Origin: Streblospio benedicti
Taxonomy: Eukaryota > Annelida > Polychaeta > Spionida > Spionidae
Length of the DNA stretch: 64,000 nucleotides
NCBI GenBank assembly: GCA_019095985.1
Contig: CM032660.1
Coordinates: forward strand, 48,124,491-48,188,490
Direction: 5' to 3'
The position numbers and the translations under genes were made by a program. Within the stretch, counting starts at the first letter, position 1. Each line of letters starts with the position of its first letter. Positions 48,518 through 62,395 of this stretch are shown piece by piece. The notes under the pieces were generated by a model. It saw only the letters and a program-made list of their open reading frames with translations. It did not search any database and had not been told where the DNA came from.

Positions 48518-51500
48518 ATGGCAGACGCCATGGAGATGATGATCCTCAGCATCCTGTCTCCCGCGTTGCACTGTGACTGGAACCTACCGGGCTGGAAGCA
48601 GGCAATGCTCACCACGGTATAGTTATTGGTCTTTAATCAAGACCACCCCTCTAAAGAATCTACCTATGTAGTATGATCATATCATGACCAGACCATCCCC
48701 AGGATCACTGTGCTACACCACAGGCAGTTAGTAAATTAACAGTATGGCCTCTATTTAAAACCACTTAGAAACTGGCCACACGTCATCGTTGGTTTTCACT
48801 GTTTGATCGCACACACTGCCTTTACAAGTCCATGTTCAGTTAGCTATATACTGTGTTTATAGCCGTGAGATATGACGATGGCCACAATTGGTCTTTGTAA
48901 AAAAGTAGCCTCTATTAAGAGGTTTAAACGAGTAACGTTTTAGAACTGGAAAACAGCTTGGATGGTCTTAATAGAGGTGGTCTCAATTAGAGGTTATGCT
49001 GAATGCAATTAGAAACATAAACAATCGTCATAACCTTACATATTACCTGCCAGCAAACATTAAACATATATCCATTTTTCGTAAGTTATCTACTGACAAT
49101 TGACAAGTAGTTTATATGGATAAAAGTACAGTAATACACCACTGTCACACAAAATGTGTTGTCATACTCTTGTGTATTGGTTACAATGTCAAAAGAAATT
49201 CTTGAAGTCAGGCTTCCATCTTACTCCGTGAGGGCAGTTAGTAAATGTACTACCTTCCTGCGCAGTGAGGTTGGACCGAATCTAGAGGTTCAGTTGCAGT
49301 CGAACGTACGTCATATGATATCCTATCCAGGTGGTGTTTGCGGGTATGATGGTGAGCTCGGGCATCTGGGGTAAGATCTGTGACAAGTACGGCCGCAAGG
49401 TGGAGCTGATCCTGTGCTCGGCGTTCACCTTCTACTATGGCATCCTCAGCGCGGTGGCACCCAATTTCGTCTGGATCCTCATCCTCAGGGGCCTGGTGGG
49501 ATTCGGCATCGGTGGTGTGCCACAATCGTAAGTCATTGAGTATTCTCTATTGTCTCATCTTTATAATTATATACCAGATACATTTTAATTTTTATAACAA
49601 TCATTTGCCTATACCTGGTGTTTCTGGATTACTTTGAAACCAACCAGTATATATAGAGAAGTGAATGTTATATGGTATCAAATAATGTTAATACATTCTG
49701 AAAAGTCGATTTGGATATGAATATAATATTATACAGTGCAAGGTACTTTGGTCTGTATATAATTAAGTAATGCAGAGCAGCACAAATTAATTTGTGAACA
49801 GAATGAATTAGTGTGATGTATAATTATGGACTCCATTGAGTAATATAGCGTTCGTATGTGCATATTAGAAAATTAGTGCAAGTTATTGCATGATTGCAGA
49901 GATGCAGACTTCACAGCATGCAAACTTTATAATAGTAAAAATGCTATAGATATGTATGTGTATACTTTTGTAAACGAGGCACTGTTGTTTACTCTTTGGG
50001 TAAACACAATCGGAAACAATTTATAAACATTTTACAGCATGAGCTTAAATGTAGAGTAAATGATTGTCAATTTTTTATATATCTATTTTGATTGATTCTG
50101 CAATAATTGATAATGAATTTTGATTGCTCACAAGTCTTGGTATTATCACATCATCAGTTGTTGCAGTACATACACACGTATTATATTTCTGGGACCGATA
50201 TGACTCAACACTCAAATGTTCAAGATATTTTTTAGTAAATGAATACTTCGTGAACAAAGTTGGGTCTCCTTGTGCTATTACACATTGGATCAAATCAACA
50301 TTGTCTATTTTGAGTATATCAAACACACAGAGAAGTATGTCTTATTCAAATTTCAGTGTTACATTATATGCAGAGTTTCTACCATCAAAGAAGAGAGCCA
50401 AGTGTGTTGTGATGATTGAGGTAAGTGGGTTGATGTTATGCTTGTCAAACTAGAGCTGTTGTAAGAGTAGGCCTTGTTCTACTTACAAGTACTTAATTAG
50501 ACTGTAAACTAGCACACAATTAAGGATTTGTCTTTTTTACACAACCACAATGTAATGACACTTAGTAATAAGTACAATTCAAAGTGATTGTGTAAGGCTC
50601 ATGAACATATAAAAGTTCATATTTTTCTATATCGGACTTATTATGACTTGAAAATAAGTATGGTATAATCTAAGACGAATATAATGGTAAAATGTGTAAT
50701 TTAATGAATATGAATTTAATTACATTGCTTTTATATTTTGTAGCTATTTTGGGCTATTGGCTGCTGCTTTATCGTGATCATTTCTATCTTTGTGATGCCT
50801 ACATTGGGATGGCGATATCTGCTAGCCATTGCATCACTGCCTCTACTGTTTTTTACCCTCGCCTGTACGGTATGTACCATGCGCCATTTACTATGTTGGA
50901 TTTATCCAGTATTGCTAAATCAATTACTGGGTAGCATATTTTTACTGAAATTAAATGGTATAGTTCTAGATACAGATCTTTCTTTGAATTACAAATACTA
51001 TCCTCCCATTGTTTTGATGTGGAGATAAAAATAAAATCATATTCGCCTTGAGAATCAGAAACAGATCAAGCCTGTTCAAGATTTCTCCATAATGTTCTCA
51101 TGTTGTAGTGGCTGCCAGAAAGTGCCCGCTGGAACGTGGCACGGGGTGAGGTGGATAAGGCGTACGAAACACTCAAGCGGATCGCAGACGACAATGGCAA
51201 GCCCATGCCGCTGGGCAGACTTATTGATGCCACAGAGAATGTACGTTTGAGACTGTTTTAAATATAGTGTAAAAAAATAATAATACAATGTATATAGTAA
51301 AACCTCCAATTAAGACCGCCTGCACACAATGGCCAGCTTTATAATAAGACCAACTTTCATGTTCCCAGTCCTTCATAAACAGACTAACACCAACCTCCCT
51401 TTTGAGACAGCTTTAGGTTAACCGTGGTGGTCTTAATATGGAAGCTATACTGCATCTATTGTATCATTAGTATTGCATATCATTTTAAAACTAAACTAAG

Positions 51501-54500
51501 AAATATACTAAGCTAGATTCTAGTTTTCATGACACAGAGTTGCCATTGAAACGAATATTCAATTATCCGAAGATTTTTACAAATAATGTATTGTTAATGT
51601 TTATATTGTTGCTATATTTGCAATCGAATAAACACACCTAAAATGCATACATATTGTAACGAAATCCCCATTGATGTTAACCCTTACTATGTATGTTTCA
51701 TTGATATTTTTTTTCATATACATAGGAATCAACGCAAGGATTAGTTCATAATGTAAATGGTAACTCTGACACATTTTTAAATGAAAGGTGCTTTTGACGT
51801 GTATTAATGGCGTAGGATAAATAATTTGTCTATAAGAGAATTATATGCAAATTCTTTTGGTGATGGTGTATTTTCAGTTTCATGTACACATCTCAAAATA
51901 TTATCATTAAGGGCTTTCTACCATCGATAAAGAGAGCCTGGTAATCAACTAAATTATTCAATTAGTTAATGGTATATAGCAAACTATTAATTTTCAAGCT
52001 TCTCTCTCACACACATCGTTTTATAAAGCACGTTTCTACCACGATATATGATAGCAAACTATTCACTATCAGTTTCCTTTGCCTCCAAAAATAGATGTTT
52101 TTTGATAAAAATACTAGTATTACAAACCTTAACTAGGTGCCATACTCTACCATCTGATATTCTGCATACAGTTATTCTAATGTCTTCTAGGTCTAGGATA
52201 CTCATTTATATTCATCCTTATAGGAAGCTTTTCACTTTAGTGTTAAACATTGCCGCCTACCATCAATTATTCCAACATGTATCAATTTTCAAGCACAAAA
52301 AACCTCTAAAATCTGCACCGAATTAATAATTCATAGGTAAACTCAAAGCTACGTGCAATTTACACTATTAAGTGACCTTGTTTGCAGACGACTGAGCCTG
52401 TGAAGCGAGGCCAGATCCGGGACCTGTTTGTTCCTGAGCTCAGGATCACCACGTGTCTGCTCTGGTTCATCTGGTCAGTTACGCAACATGTTCAACCAGT
52501 CTATGTTTAACTTACCATTTGTTTCATTTGTATTTCTGATTTTCCCAAATTACCTTATTTGCCATCTTTTTCATATGCTTCTATTCGTGCTTCTGTGGCC
52601 GAGTGGATCGGGAGTTGACTTCGTGACCAGAAGGTCATGGGTTCGATTCCCGGTTGGTTCTGGTTTTGGATGTTGAGTAAACTAATACGTAAATAGTTGC
52701 ACACAGCTTGTGGGACCTACATGTTAATTTGGTACAGGTAATTGGTTTGAAATAGTGAATGAATGATTGAGTGAATGATTAGCATTATGCCTTGAGCTGA
52801 ATGTGCTGTCCAGCTGCCGTTGCAAGTATGTGTGAAACGATCAATTGATACGTATGCCAATGACCTGGTGTAAAATGCTAAGTCGTGAGAGCAAGACTTG
52901 GATCACGACTATAAACTACCACATTCACATTTACGTGTGCCAATGACCTGATGTAAAATGCTAAGTCGTAAGAGCAAGACTTGGATCACGACTATAAACT
53001 ACCACATTTACATTTATGTGCTTTTTCTGCCTCTTTTGTTCCTTCTATCTTCTTGTCTGCCATGTTTTATTTTGTATTTCTCTGCCCCTAGACACTATTT
53101 GATTAGTATTAGAATCACTGTGGTTTGTGTGAAGTTCATTCATTTTGCACAGCGTCTCTGTATGCCCTCGTCCTTCTATATTTGCCTTTGGAGAGGGTCA
53201 CCTTATATACATGTAAGAAAAACGGGAAACTGAAGATGAGAAAAATGCCCGGGGGAAAAATGTTGACATATGACAGCTGTCCTTAAAAGGGGACACGTTC
53301 TACTAGTAATTATAACCATCCAATATTCTTCATGGGAACCTAATATAAATTTATTCTATTACAAATGAGTTATTCTCTCAAAGTACCATAATACTACGTC
53401 AATAGCTGACTATCGATTTACAATATTTCATCAACTTATTATGAAATGTATAGATCTTAAATATCAATCAGCATATCAGCGATGATAATAAATAGGGCTG
53501 CACATTTTGTGGGTGTGTGGCTATCATGCTATCGTATGACATATGTAACAACCAATGTGGTTGCATGTGGTTTTTATATTGTGTAGGATTGGTCTAATTT
53601 ACGCTGATGTTACAATGGAAACCACAATTTTGCTCAATTTTGCCGGAACTTCCCGGGCAGCGCCTTAAAAGAGGTAAAATTCTGCATAGTTTGGTATATT
53701 GCCGTGGCTGTAGAAATCCGGTGCAAGGTTCCAAAATTTTGAAAGGTATTATGTGCATCCCTAAAAGGGCAACGATTTAAAAACCTCTTACCTTCCAAAC
53801 AACTGGCACTGATGTTCCCTAACGATACCAATTGCAAGATTCCCCATCATTAAATGTAACCTTGACATTAGCACAATATCATAAACGATTGCATGACATC
53901 CATGCCTGCCATTCAGTTAATAAACTTGACATTCCTGGCTAATCATGATGAAGATCATTTAATTATCAGAGTTGGTCTCATTTCATTATAAGCGGATGGC
54001 AGCACACAATATGTCTGGTCTGTCAGCGTTGACTTATTGGAATTATTGTGGTAAAAGGGAAACAATATAGAGGCAATGCATACATGGAAAATGAAAAGAT
54101 AAATGCCCTTTTTCTAATGCCATCATAACATGAGTCTCGTGCTGCACTGTCTTCCGAAACTCTCTGTTGATATTTTGAGCCATCTAATCAATTTAGATAG
54201 ACATTTTTGTGTAATCATTCAAAATACCTCTTACTTTTCTGCACATCATTCTTATAATCACATGAAAATCAACATAATAGCAAAAACAAAACAGGAAAAT
54301 TATTTCTGGAGGTTTACTGCAGATTGTATACCTTCTAAAGAAATGAAATCAAGAAAGTAAGTCAGCAGAGACAGATGCACACTGCTATTATAATAGCTAC
54401 AATGTAAGACTTGTCATATGCTACACATCACAAGTCAAAGTTTTTAAACCTTTTTATCAATCACAGGATATGTATTTTCAGGCTGGCGAATGCCTTTTCT

Positions 54501-57500
54501 TACTACGGCATTGTGCTGATGACAACCGAGCTCTTTGAGACAGGGGATGAATGTCACGGTACGTTGGAAACCTTGTTTTTAGGATAGTGTTTGGCATATT
54601 TTGAAAATTAATCATGGGCACACCTTCAACAATAGGAACACCTTGTAATTAGGGTCAAGTTTCATTCTCTCGTTGGACCTGTATTTTTATAGAATTGCTA
54701 TGGGGGAAGCTTCTTCATATGGCCTCTAGTGAGGTTTGACTGTCGGTAATATTGTTTTCAGTGACACTGGTGGGAGTAAAGAAACAAAGGTGAGGTTTCC
54801 CTAGTTGTGTAACATTTTACCCACTTCTTACCATATAAAGCAAAAGGGAGAATGAACATGAGTGAGTTGTCCCTATTAGTGAGGTGTCCCCACAGCAAGG
54901 TTTTACTGAGCACAGTGGTTTTATGTATCCGTGCATTCTACTTTTTGGTTGCTGTATGCCAACTCCACTGTTCTCTTTTTCCTGGCCGAGCATTTATGCT
55001 AATGAGCGCACCACATTTGCATAAAACCACGTCTAAAAACAGCATACGCTAATATTTGAGAACCTTGAACAAATAGCGTTGGGTAAAAAGATGATGCATG
55101 TTCGGAATACATAGAATACTGTCTTTTTGTGGACATATGTAGAACTTCTATACATGATTGGATTATCAATGGAATGCACAAACCCTTAAATTATTGAGTA
55201 AGAGTCAGGTATAAAAATACCTTATGCACGTTCACCAATCCGCTTGCGCTAGAAGATGCAATGTAAACATGAGTGATATGTATTCTAGTAATATTGGACA
55301 GAGTTAAAACTCTAAAGTACTACTTGCGAGCTGGCCCCTTTCTTTCGGTGTCCCCACCCTACAGGGGTGTCACTAGAGAGTGGTTCTTCTGCGCACTTAA
55401 TGTTGTCATCTTCCAACCAGAAAGCTTATAACCGCCGATAGTAGTTACATTGGCATGGGGCCAAGCCATGTATAGTTTATAATCGGTGACTCGCAATACT
55501 GCAGGCGGTAGTGGCGGCGGTGTGACGTCAGAGCCGGCGTGCGGCGTGGAGTGCAAGCAGCTGACCACCAAGGACTACACGGATCTACTCTGGACGTCCC
55601 TGGCCGAGTTCCCAGGTACAGCACTGCACCACGCAAACGTCCCATTGCCCTTGTTACAGTAGAACTCCTCTATTAGCACCACCAATTTGGACCAATGGTA
55701 AGTGGTCGCAATAGAGAGGTGGTCTTTATACAGAGGTTTATTTTTTGCTACTAGCTTTATGAAGGTTTGGAACCGTAAAAAGTGGTCTTATTATAGAGGT
55801 GGTCTCAATAGAGAGGTGGTCTTAATTGGACGTTCCACTGTATAATGTGAACAGGCCTCTTCTCTGACTATATTTGAAACTGTTTATCTGGAACCCTGAT
55901 AAATCGAATTCACTGGTAAGAATAACCGGGCATTGTTTTTATTTTTATAAAGGTGGTCTTAATTGGTGATTCTACTGTATAGCGTTGCGTCTCATTTGCA
56001 GGGTTGTTTATAACGTTCCTCATCATTGAGTGGCTGGGCAGAAAGAAAACCATGGCCATAGAATTCTTTGTGTTTTCTTTCTTCGTCTTTTTAGTCAACA
56101 TGTGCACAAACAGGTACGCTTTTTGGCATTTCTTTCCTTTTTAATATCTATTGCAATACTGAAAACAAAGCAATTCTGGTTGATATTGTCATTTCCCTTT
56201 TTTAATTACTTAAAGTTCTATAATTGTATGTGAACAAGTTAGTGCAAAGAAATACTATATTTCAGCTTATAGAAATACCGGGAAAAATAACCCACTTATA
56301 TCTCCATCTTAACAAAACACTCAAATTAGTTTGAAAACGTATTTGAAAAGAGCTCTTCACACTCTTTAGAATGGGGACATTCTGATGAACCACACCACTC
56401 TTTCAAACCAAATAATACTAAAATGTCAGTTGTAAATGTCATGGGAATGCATCCTTATAATAATACAGATGAAAAATATAATCACCAAACTTTTTATCAT
56501 CATTGGAAAATCGGCCTTATATAAAATATAACCCCTTGAAAATGTTGATATCAGAGAAATAATCCACACGGACCAGATTATATTAGATGTTAGATTAAGC
56601 TATTTATCTCCTACGTGAAGTGTCCTCTCAGCGTTTGAGTACACAGCGTGACTGCCATATTTAGCTGACTTTGACATCCCACTTTCAGGATGGTGCTCAC
56701 CTTTTTCCTATTTATATCGCGAGCATTTATATCGGGAGCGTTCCAGGCTGCCTATGTGTATACTCCAGAGGTAAGTCTGACTGTTAGGTCTCTCATTCAT
56801 AGAGTAAAAATCCTTTAGATATTTAGCGTTTATAGGGTTCTAAAAATAGGTGGGGAAACCGGTTAAAGATAAGTTCAAATTGTGGAAAAGATATGGAAAT
56901 TGGCTGAAAGATTGGCCCGCCTACAATGGGAGGACAATTGTGGGATCTGAGATTTAAAAAAAAAACGCTCATCATACCCCACAGCGCAGTTGGTCGAAGA
57001 GATGGAAAAGTTCTATGTAGATAACGATATCATGATTGTGAAAGAGTCACTGCTTATGAATATTGATGTAGCATCAATTGAGATTAAAGGATTCTCTATC
57101 AAAACCCATGGGTCTAATACGACTGCCTTAAGTCAAGTGCTAGGTGAATAGGTGCCACAGTGGTAGTGGCCCTGGCAGAGGTTATGTGATATAACCCAAT
57201 AGACTTTGTGAAAGAGTCCTCTAATATCAATACTTACACCCAAGTCAATCATTTTCATTATATGTATAATGTAGAACATGTTGTTCAACAGTTTAAAGCA
57301 TAATACCAATAAAATAGTTTTTCATTGGATCGCTCCAGTATCGAACTAAGTGAGCTGCTTTCGGTAGTAACATAAATACGCACACACGTCCGGAGACAAA
57401 AATTATAATTCACGACCATACGAATGTAATAAAATTAGTCGTTATTTTCCAAAGTCAAACAAATAGCAAATTCTACTTACATGTATTTTGCCATCCAACA

Positions 57501-59526
57501 TGGTAGACACATCAAGCGTATTTTGATAAAAAATATAACAATTTTTGAAGGTCAATGCATCATAATACAGTCAACGGAAGTAAGAAAATTCTTGGACGTT
57601 GTTTTGCAACACACACACAAACAACAGCTCACTAATCTATAATGGCTCATATAATGGTCATAACATGATATAAATAATAGTGTGTGATAAGGAAGTCACT
57701 GGAGGCATAGGATTAGTTAATATTGTTTATGTCACCCAATCCACTGCACAGCTGACGTTGGGGGATTAAACAGTATTAAATAATCCTGTGATGCGAGGTC
57801 GGCTGAGCGTGGTGCAAAGTACATACTATAAAACGCATACAGACATAACGGCCCCTATTGCAGGTGTACCCGACGACGACGCGTGCGCTCGGGCTTGGCT
57901 CATGTAGCGGCATGGCGCGGGTTGGCGCGCTCGTCACACCGTTCGTGGCCCAGGTGGGTGCGGGGACGGGCCTTGTTTACGGGGGTGGTGGTGGGTGGGT
58001 GAGTGGGCATTTCTGATCCACATTTTTTTCATAGTTTTGTCTCAGTCAAGGGCTACACAAAAGGGGATTGTAGAAAAGCATCCTTATTTTGGAGATGTCC
58101 CCACTCGTGAGGCATCTTTAGTAAAAAATAACATCTATGGAATTCCTGCGACGACGTATGAGCAGCGCGGTGGTCGCAGCACGCTATATGTCATCGCGGG
58201 AATTCCATAAACATCACAGCAGATATGATGATGGCTAGGCGTCCTTAAGGTGAGGCTTTACTGTACACTGGAGCCTACTTTGCAGGTGATGCTGAAGAGC
58301 TCCGTGAACCTGACGATCTGCACGTACGGCACGATCTGTCTGTTTGGGGGCGTGGCCGCGCTCATGCTGCCCATTGAGACCAAAGGACGGGAGATGAAGG
58401 TGATGGGGGTGGGGAGAGTGAGAGGGTTGTGGGGGCGGGGGTGATGTGACATGGTGTGGGTGAGTGAGGGCGGGGGAGAGACGTGTGGCGATGAGGGGAA
58501 ACAAGGTGGGGTGCAGGAAGGGCAGCAGTATGCTTTACATTCTTAGGGAGCAACCATTATTAATTGTACAGAAGGGGGTGGCGTCATTTGGTGGGGGAGG
58601 GCGCTCAATTTTAACTAAACAGGAGAGTGTGAGGGCACTCATTTCTCAAACTGAAACAGTAACATTATACGCACTTTTGTCGCGAATTGATGCATTCCTG
58701 CAATATGCATGTTTTGGATTCAACTGTATTGAAATGTCAACAAGTCAGATTGCTAAATATGTATTCATTAACCATTGACAGTGAATGATTCATTGCGATA
58801 TACTTTAAACAGTTTTCAGGGAATCTGTCCAATATTGCACTTTATAATACGAAAGTAAGTCATTGTTCATATCTAAACCGGTGTGTGTGTGTGTGTGGGG
58901 GGGGGTGCTCCGTTTCTGTTCACATGGGAAAGGCATTCACTTTCGGTGTGGAGAAATAGGGAGGGCGTTCATTTTTTTATCTCATCAATACCAAATGACC
59001 GGTACAATTAATGATCGTCGCTCCCTTATAGAAGAACGGCTAGAAATAACTTGGTCAAGGTTACTTAAAAGCTGATCAGGAAGTTCCATGAAAAAAACTT
59101 TGGTCGGTCATGCAGCTATTTTTCTTGAAATCTTTGCCTGAATTTTACATCTGATGTCTCTCGAATTGACCGAAGGAGTTGACGACCTCGAGAACGTCAG
59201 AAGTTTTCAGAGCAATGTGCATTTCAAATTTTCAATGTGTCGTGATTTGTATGTGTCAAGTTAAGCACAGTAAATGATGTACCTCTGAAAAGATGTGTAG
59301 CTGCCTTATAATCAATCATTGTCAGTTGACGGGAATATCCTTTACACTGCAAGTGGGCCTGCTTTAAATAGTATGCATAGGCAAATATGAATTGACTGTG
59401 TGAAAGATACCTAAACAACTACCGGTAGTATATGACATTAAAGTCAGCGACCTTTTTCTTTTTCAGGACACTCACATTTCAATACCCAAGTTGGGACAAA
59501 CAGACATAGACACACCCCACCAATAG
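48518..59526 (+). CDS. SVOP/SV2-like MFS transporter (13 exons found)
   Basis: Synaptic vesicle 2-related protein family, 12-helix transporters of the major facilitator superfamily found on vesicle membranes; the substrate is unknown. Exons: 48518-48616, 49331-49527, 50357-50420, 50744-50869, 51109-51240, 52388-52473, 54482-54558, 55505-55615, 56002-56113, 56689-56770, 57864-57953, 58286-58399, 59467-59526. They sum to 1350 nt, 449 residues plus stop, with all phases consistent. Signatures: [13 protein letters not shown] at the start, close to human [18 protein letters not shown]; loop motif [31 protein letters not shown]; a lumenal loop with [25 protein letters not shown]; and PIETKGRE near the C-terminal tail. 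Human SVOP is 548 residues. The missing N-terminal part corresponds to the tail and most of helix 1. A probable first exon lies at 34182-34344. SVOP and SVOPL cannot be told apart here. Confidence 0.93.
48905..49003. mobile_element. CAGTARAACCTC-type MITE, short copy
   Basis: Contains GCCTCTATTAAGAGGTTTAA and ends with GGTCTTAATAGAGGTGGTCTC and AATTAGAGGTTATGCTG. In the intron after exon 48518-48616. Confidence 0.55.
51294..51452. mobile_element. CAGTARAACCTC-type MITE
   Basis: Left end TAGTAAAACCTCCAATTAAG, right end GTGGTCTTAATATGGAAGC, roughly inverted; it carries CATGTTCCCAGTCC in the middle. It starts about 54 bp after the exon ending at 51240. Confidence 0.6.
51988..52048. repeat. Diverged piece of the tRNA-like foldback family
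   Basis: CTTCTCTCTCACACACATCG followed by AAGCACGTTTCTACCACGAT resembles the arm of the 19224-19504 element (CTTCTCTCTCTCTAAC and AAGCATATTTCTACCAACGA). Only one arm is present. Confidence 0.4.
52585..52855 (+). mobile_element. tRNA-derived SINE
   Basis: A clear A box TGGCCGAGTGG (52596-52606) and B box GGTTCGATTCC (52640-52650) are 44 bp apart, as in tRNA genes. The T arm pairs four of five positions but the acceptor ends do not pair, so this is not a working tRNA gene. The unrelated body continues about 200 bp. The A box resembles tRNA-Ser and tRNA-Leu. Confidence 0.7.
52856..53021. repeat. 83-bp tandem duplication
   Basis: Copies start at 52856 and 52939 with GCCAATGACCTGRTGTAAAA and differ at a few positions. 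It follows the SINE directly, so it may be part of its tail. Confidence 0.85.
55655..55842. mobile_element. CAGTARAACCTC-type MITE, good copy
   Basis: Begins TACAGTAGAACTCCTCTATT and ends GGTCTTAATTGGACGTTCCA then CTGTA. The outer ends are inverted and TA-flanked. The inside repeats GAGAGGTGGTCTT and has GGTTTGGAACCGT. A further fragment (GGTGGTCTTAATTGGTGATT, to CTGTA) lies at 55951-55980. The ends resemble pogo/Tigger-type Tc1/mariner termini. Confidence 0.7.
56771..57863 (+). other. Intron of the SVOP-like gene, no repeat recognised
   Basis: About 1.1 kb between the exons encoding YVYTPE and [12 protein letters not shown]-rich, no bounded element found. Confidence 0.4.
58400..59466 (+). 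other. Last intron of the SVOP-like gene, G-rich
   Basis: Holds several G-rich blocks (58405-58485, 58568-58602, 58880-58909), including a short (GT)n. The GGGAGCAACCATTATTAATT at 58545 resembles the edge of a repeat seen at 61504 (GGGAGCTGTCATTATTTGTG). Confidence 0.45.
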
Positions 59527-60263
59527 TGGTACCAGCCAGCTGCTGTCACCAATGTTCACACTGCGGGTACTTGATAAATAGATCCACATTCCTTGTATAG
59601 CCGTGGCAGAGCCGTGATTTCCTGACAGAATGGGACCCACATCTACCCAAAGCTTAGACTACGTGCGCCTCTTGACTCCCTGATCTGGGCCACGGTTAAA
59701 GTGATGACAAATTTGGCTTGAAAGGGGCGTGGTCCCACAGGATCTGACACAATATAGGTGTGACATTATTTATTTTAAGAATCTGAAAGTAGAAGATCTC
59801 ACTGGGATTGGAAGAAGTAGACTTTCATGCGCCATCGATATTCTATCAATGGAATTCTAATTTTGCGTTTTTGATAAACATATGATGTACGATCTAAAAA
59901 AAGTTTTAAAAAATTGTAGTTCAAATGACGAACGAGAAAACTTTGTTCAGACAAACTAACATGTTCTATACGATAAAGATAATCATACGTCAAAGCAATG
60001 GCTAAATAATATTGCATGTCAAAAGCAATTGAAGTCAGACTTCTTGCATAATATAATAGGAATTTTGAGCTTTCTATTGAGTACATACTCTCACATAGTG
60101 ACTAAATGTTAGATACACAACAGTGGAACCATTGTTTCATTCTGAAGTGCAATAACATCCCAATTAAAGTGGAGATAACTATATATGTGATATTCAAGGG
60201 GTGATTATAGGTATCTACCGACGGGGTGGGTAGGTGTGTAATATAAAGGGGGGTCCAGACACC

Positions 60264-60360
60264 TAGGCAGATTCAGGGAGGAGGTTGCATACGGGGAAGT
60301 ATAAAACCCATAAAACCCCTCGAGCGCGCCTTCCCCCCATTCTAAAAATCTGGATCTGCC
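60264..60360. mobile_element. MITE with GGCAGATCCAGG ends, copy 2
   Basis: Left end TAGGCAGATTCAGGGAGG, right end AAAAATCTGGATCTGCC, inverted with one mismatch. Shorter than the copy at 42362. Confidence 0.65.
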
Positions 60361-60625
60361 AGAGGGGCACATGCTTCCAGTTGAAAAATATTACACCTGG
60401 TACTTAAGTATGTAGTAGATTAGTAGAGTAGGCCTAGTAATCTCTAGATTATTTAGAGTAGACGGCACTATTGTACAGCACGCACTCATGTAAAAGTGGG
60501 TACGTTGTGTCAAACTAGTCAGGTAGTATGCGTGTGTACAACTGTTATTATGTCCGTATGTGTATGTGTAATTCAAATCAAAAGAATGTTAATTAATGTT
60601 ACTCAATTGATCTCATGTGAGCAAA

Positions 60626-60715
60626 TACAGTAGGACCTCTAATTAAGACCACCTTTCCAATAGGACCCCTCATGGCCATTCACACAGAGGTGGTCTTAAT
60701 ATACTCTTTACTGTA
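60626..60715. mobile_element. CAGTARAACCTC-type MITE, short copy
   Basis: Left end TACAGTAGGACCTCTAATTA (then AGACCACC), right end GGTGGTCTTAATATACTCTT (then TACTGTA). The ends are inverted, TA-bounded, about 90 bp in all. The cleanest example of a minimal copy. Confidence 0.75.
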
Positions 60716-61502
60716 TGTCAGGGTGTCTGTCATAACTAAATATTTTAAGAATTTTCATATTATTAAAGAGTATTTTGGTGATTTTTTAAAACAGATTTTT
60801 ACGTTTAATCTGTGACGCTAGGTGTTTACTGTATACTGAACGTTTGTTAAATTGCAAACGCAGAATAAGAAAAGGTATTATCGTTTTTACAAAAGGTTAT
60901 TTCTATATATTGTAATGTGAGCAATGTGAGTAAAATCAAGTATTATATAGTATCAGCTTCAGTTTGAAGTATCTTCGGACAAACCCATATTAATGTCAGT
61001 ATTAGATGCTGGAATTGTTGAAGTGAATGTCAATGGCTGATTCGTGATTGATATGCATGGTTGTGGTTGTGATGTACGCAACCCATTTTGGTATTTACAG
61101 ACCAACCGACACCGGGGGAAAAGTCTCCTAGCTTATGAAGTTGCTCCCGGAGTGAGGGTTTTTCTGTAATTTAAACAATTTCGTAGTTATAGAGAATGGA
61201 GATGAAATAAATATGTCGTTCAGCTAAATATTTTTTATTACCATGGAACAATTCCATTTGAACTTGTTGGATAAATTTCATGTTATTAAAATAAAGTGTA
61301 TACTGCAGAAGTGTTTAGCGTTATTCTAAGAGAATAATTATGAACAACAAAGAATCATATTAACCACACAAATGAAAATTCAATTACATTGAAATAGACT
61401 ACAGGCTTCCTCTTTTTTTATACAGTGACAAGTCAACGACATTGCACAATGTGTCAATCACAAGATACAATTATACCTAAGCAACGCTTACAGTACGGTA
61501 TA

Positions 61503-61680
61503 AGGGAGCTGTCATTATTTGTGAGGGGGAGGGGGCAGTCAGAATGTGTGTGTGTGTGTGGGGGGGGGTTAAGAATTTCAGTGCAAGGACTTTGAGGGTG
61601 GGGGTGGGTGGGGTGTGGGTGAGGGGTCACATTTGAATGCAAGGGAATGGATGGGGTGGTGGGTGGGGTCAAATTTCAGA
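61503..61680. repeat. G-rich repeat with TGTCATTATTT edge
   Basis: GGGAGCTGTCATTATTTGTG is followed by long G-rich and GT-rich runs. A mirror edge, CATAAATAATGACAGC, closes a similar G-rich patch at 62398-62540. Likely one repeat family with simple-sequence interiors. Confidence 0.5.
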
Positions 61681-62395
61681 GCATCATATTTTCATATTTA
61701 AAGCAAAGAATTCAACCAGTGAGATGATTTTCCCCCGCTCCGCACGGGCATCACACATATTAGATCTAAATCTTTCTTATGTGATTTTAGCATTACTTGC
61801 AAACAAATACCAAAAAACTAAACTATAAAGCCAAATATCTTTGATACAGTTTAATTATCTGATGCAAATTATGAATTAAGTAATGAAACAGGCGTTTGTT
61901 CGGGTTATTCCCAATGATGATGATACTGCTGAAGAAACAAGAATCAGATAATAGTTCAGATGAAACTGATAATGCTGATTGCGATGATGATCATATCAAT
62001 GTTCAATCTACCGTATAGTAACATCAAGAACGGGACGTGTATTACCTAAAAAACAAAACAAAATGCTGACATGATGTTCAACTGGTGAAATTCAAATGGT
62101 TGTACTGAAGAGACATTTGTATGTGAACATTAAAGTTGTGATGCAGTTTATATTTATAGTTAGCACCTAGTTGTGAACCAGTGGGAGACTAGATAATGTA
62201 TGTGAGGCGCAAAGATGCGTTGGGGTGCAATGCGCTTCCCATGACGCTTACTAGCTAGTGAGCGTAGTTTTGGGGGTTTCCATGGTTACCCATCACTGAG
62301 GAATGCATACCAATTTGCATACAAATTATTTCAATATTTTTCATGTTGTCTTTTATCAAATTCAATATCAAGTGCTATGTTGCATTCAGTCTGAA

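Noticed and set aside
52589-52661. Possible tRNA-Ser or tRNA-Leu gene
   Set aside because: A and B boxes are fine, but the acceptor and anticodon stems do not form and a SINE body follows.
58235-58553. Proline/histidine-rich minus-strand frames
   Set aside because: Antisense to an SVOP-like exon and to the G-rich intron that follows it.
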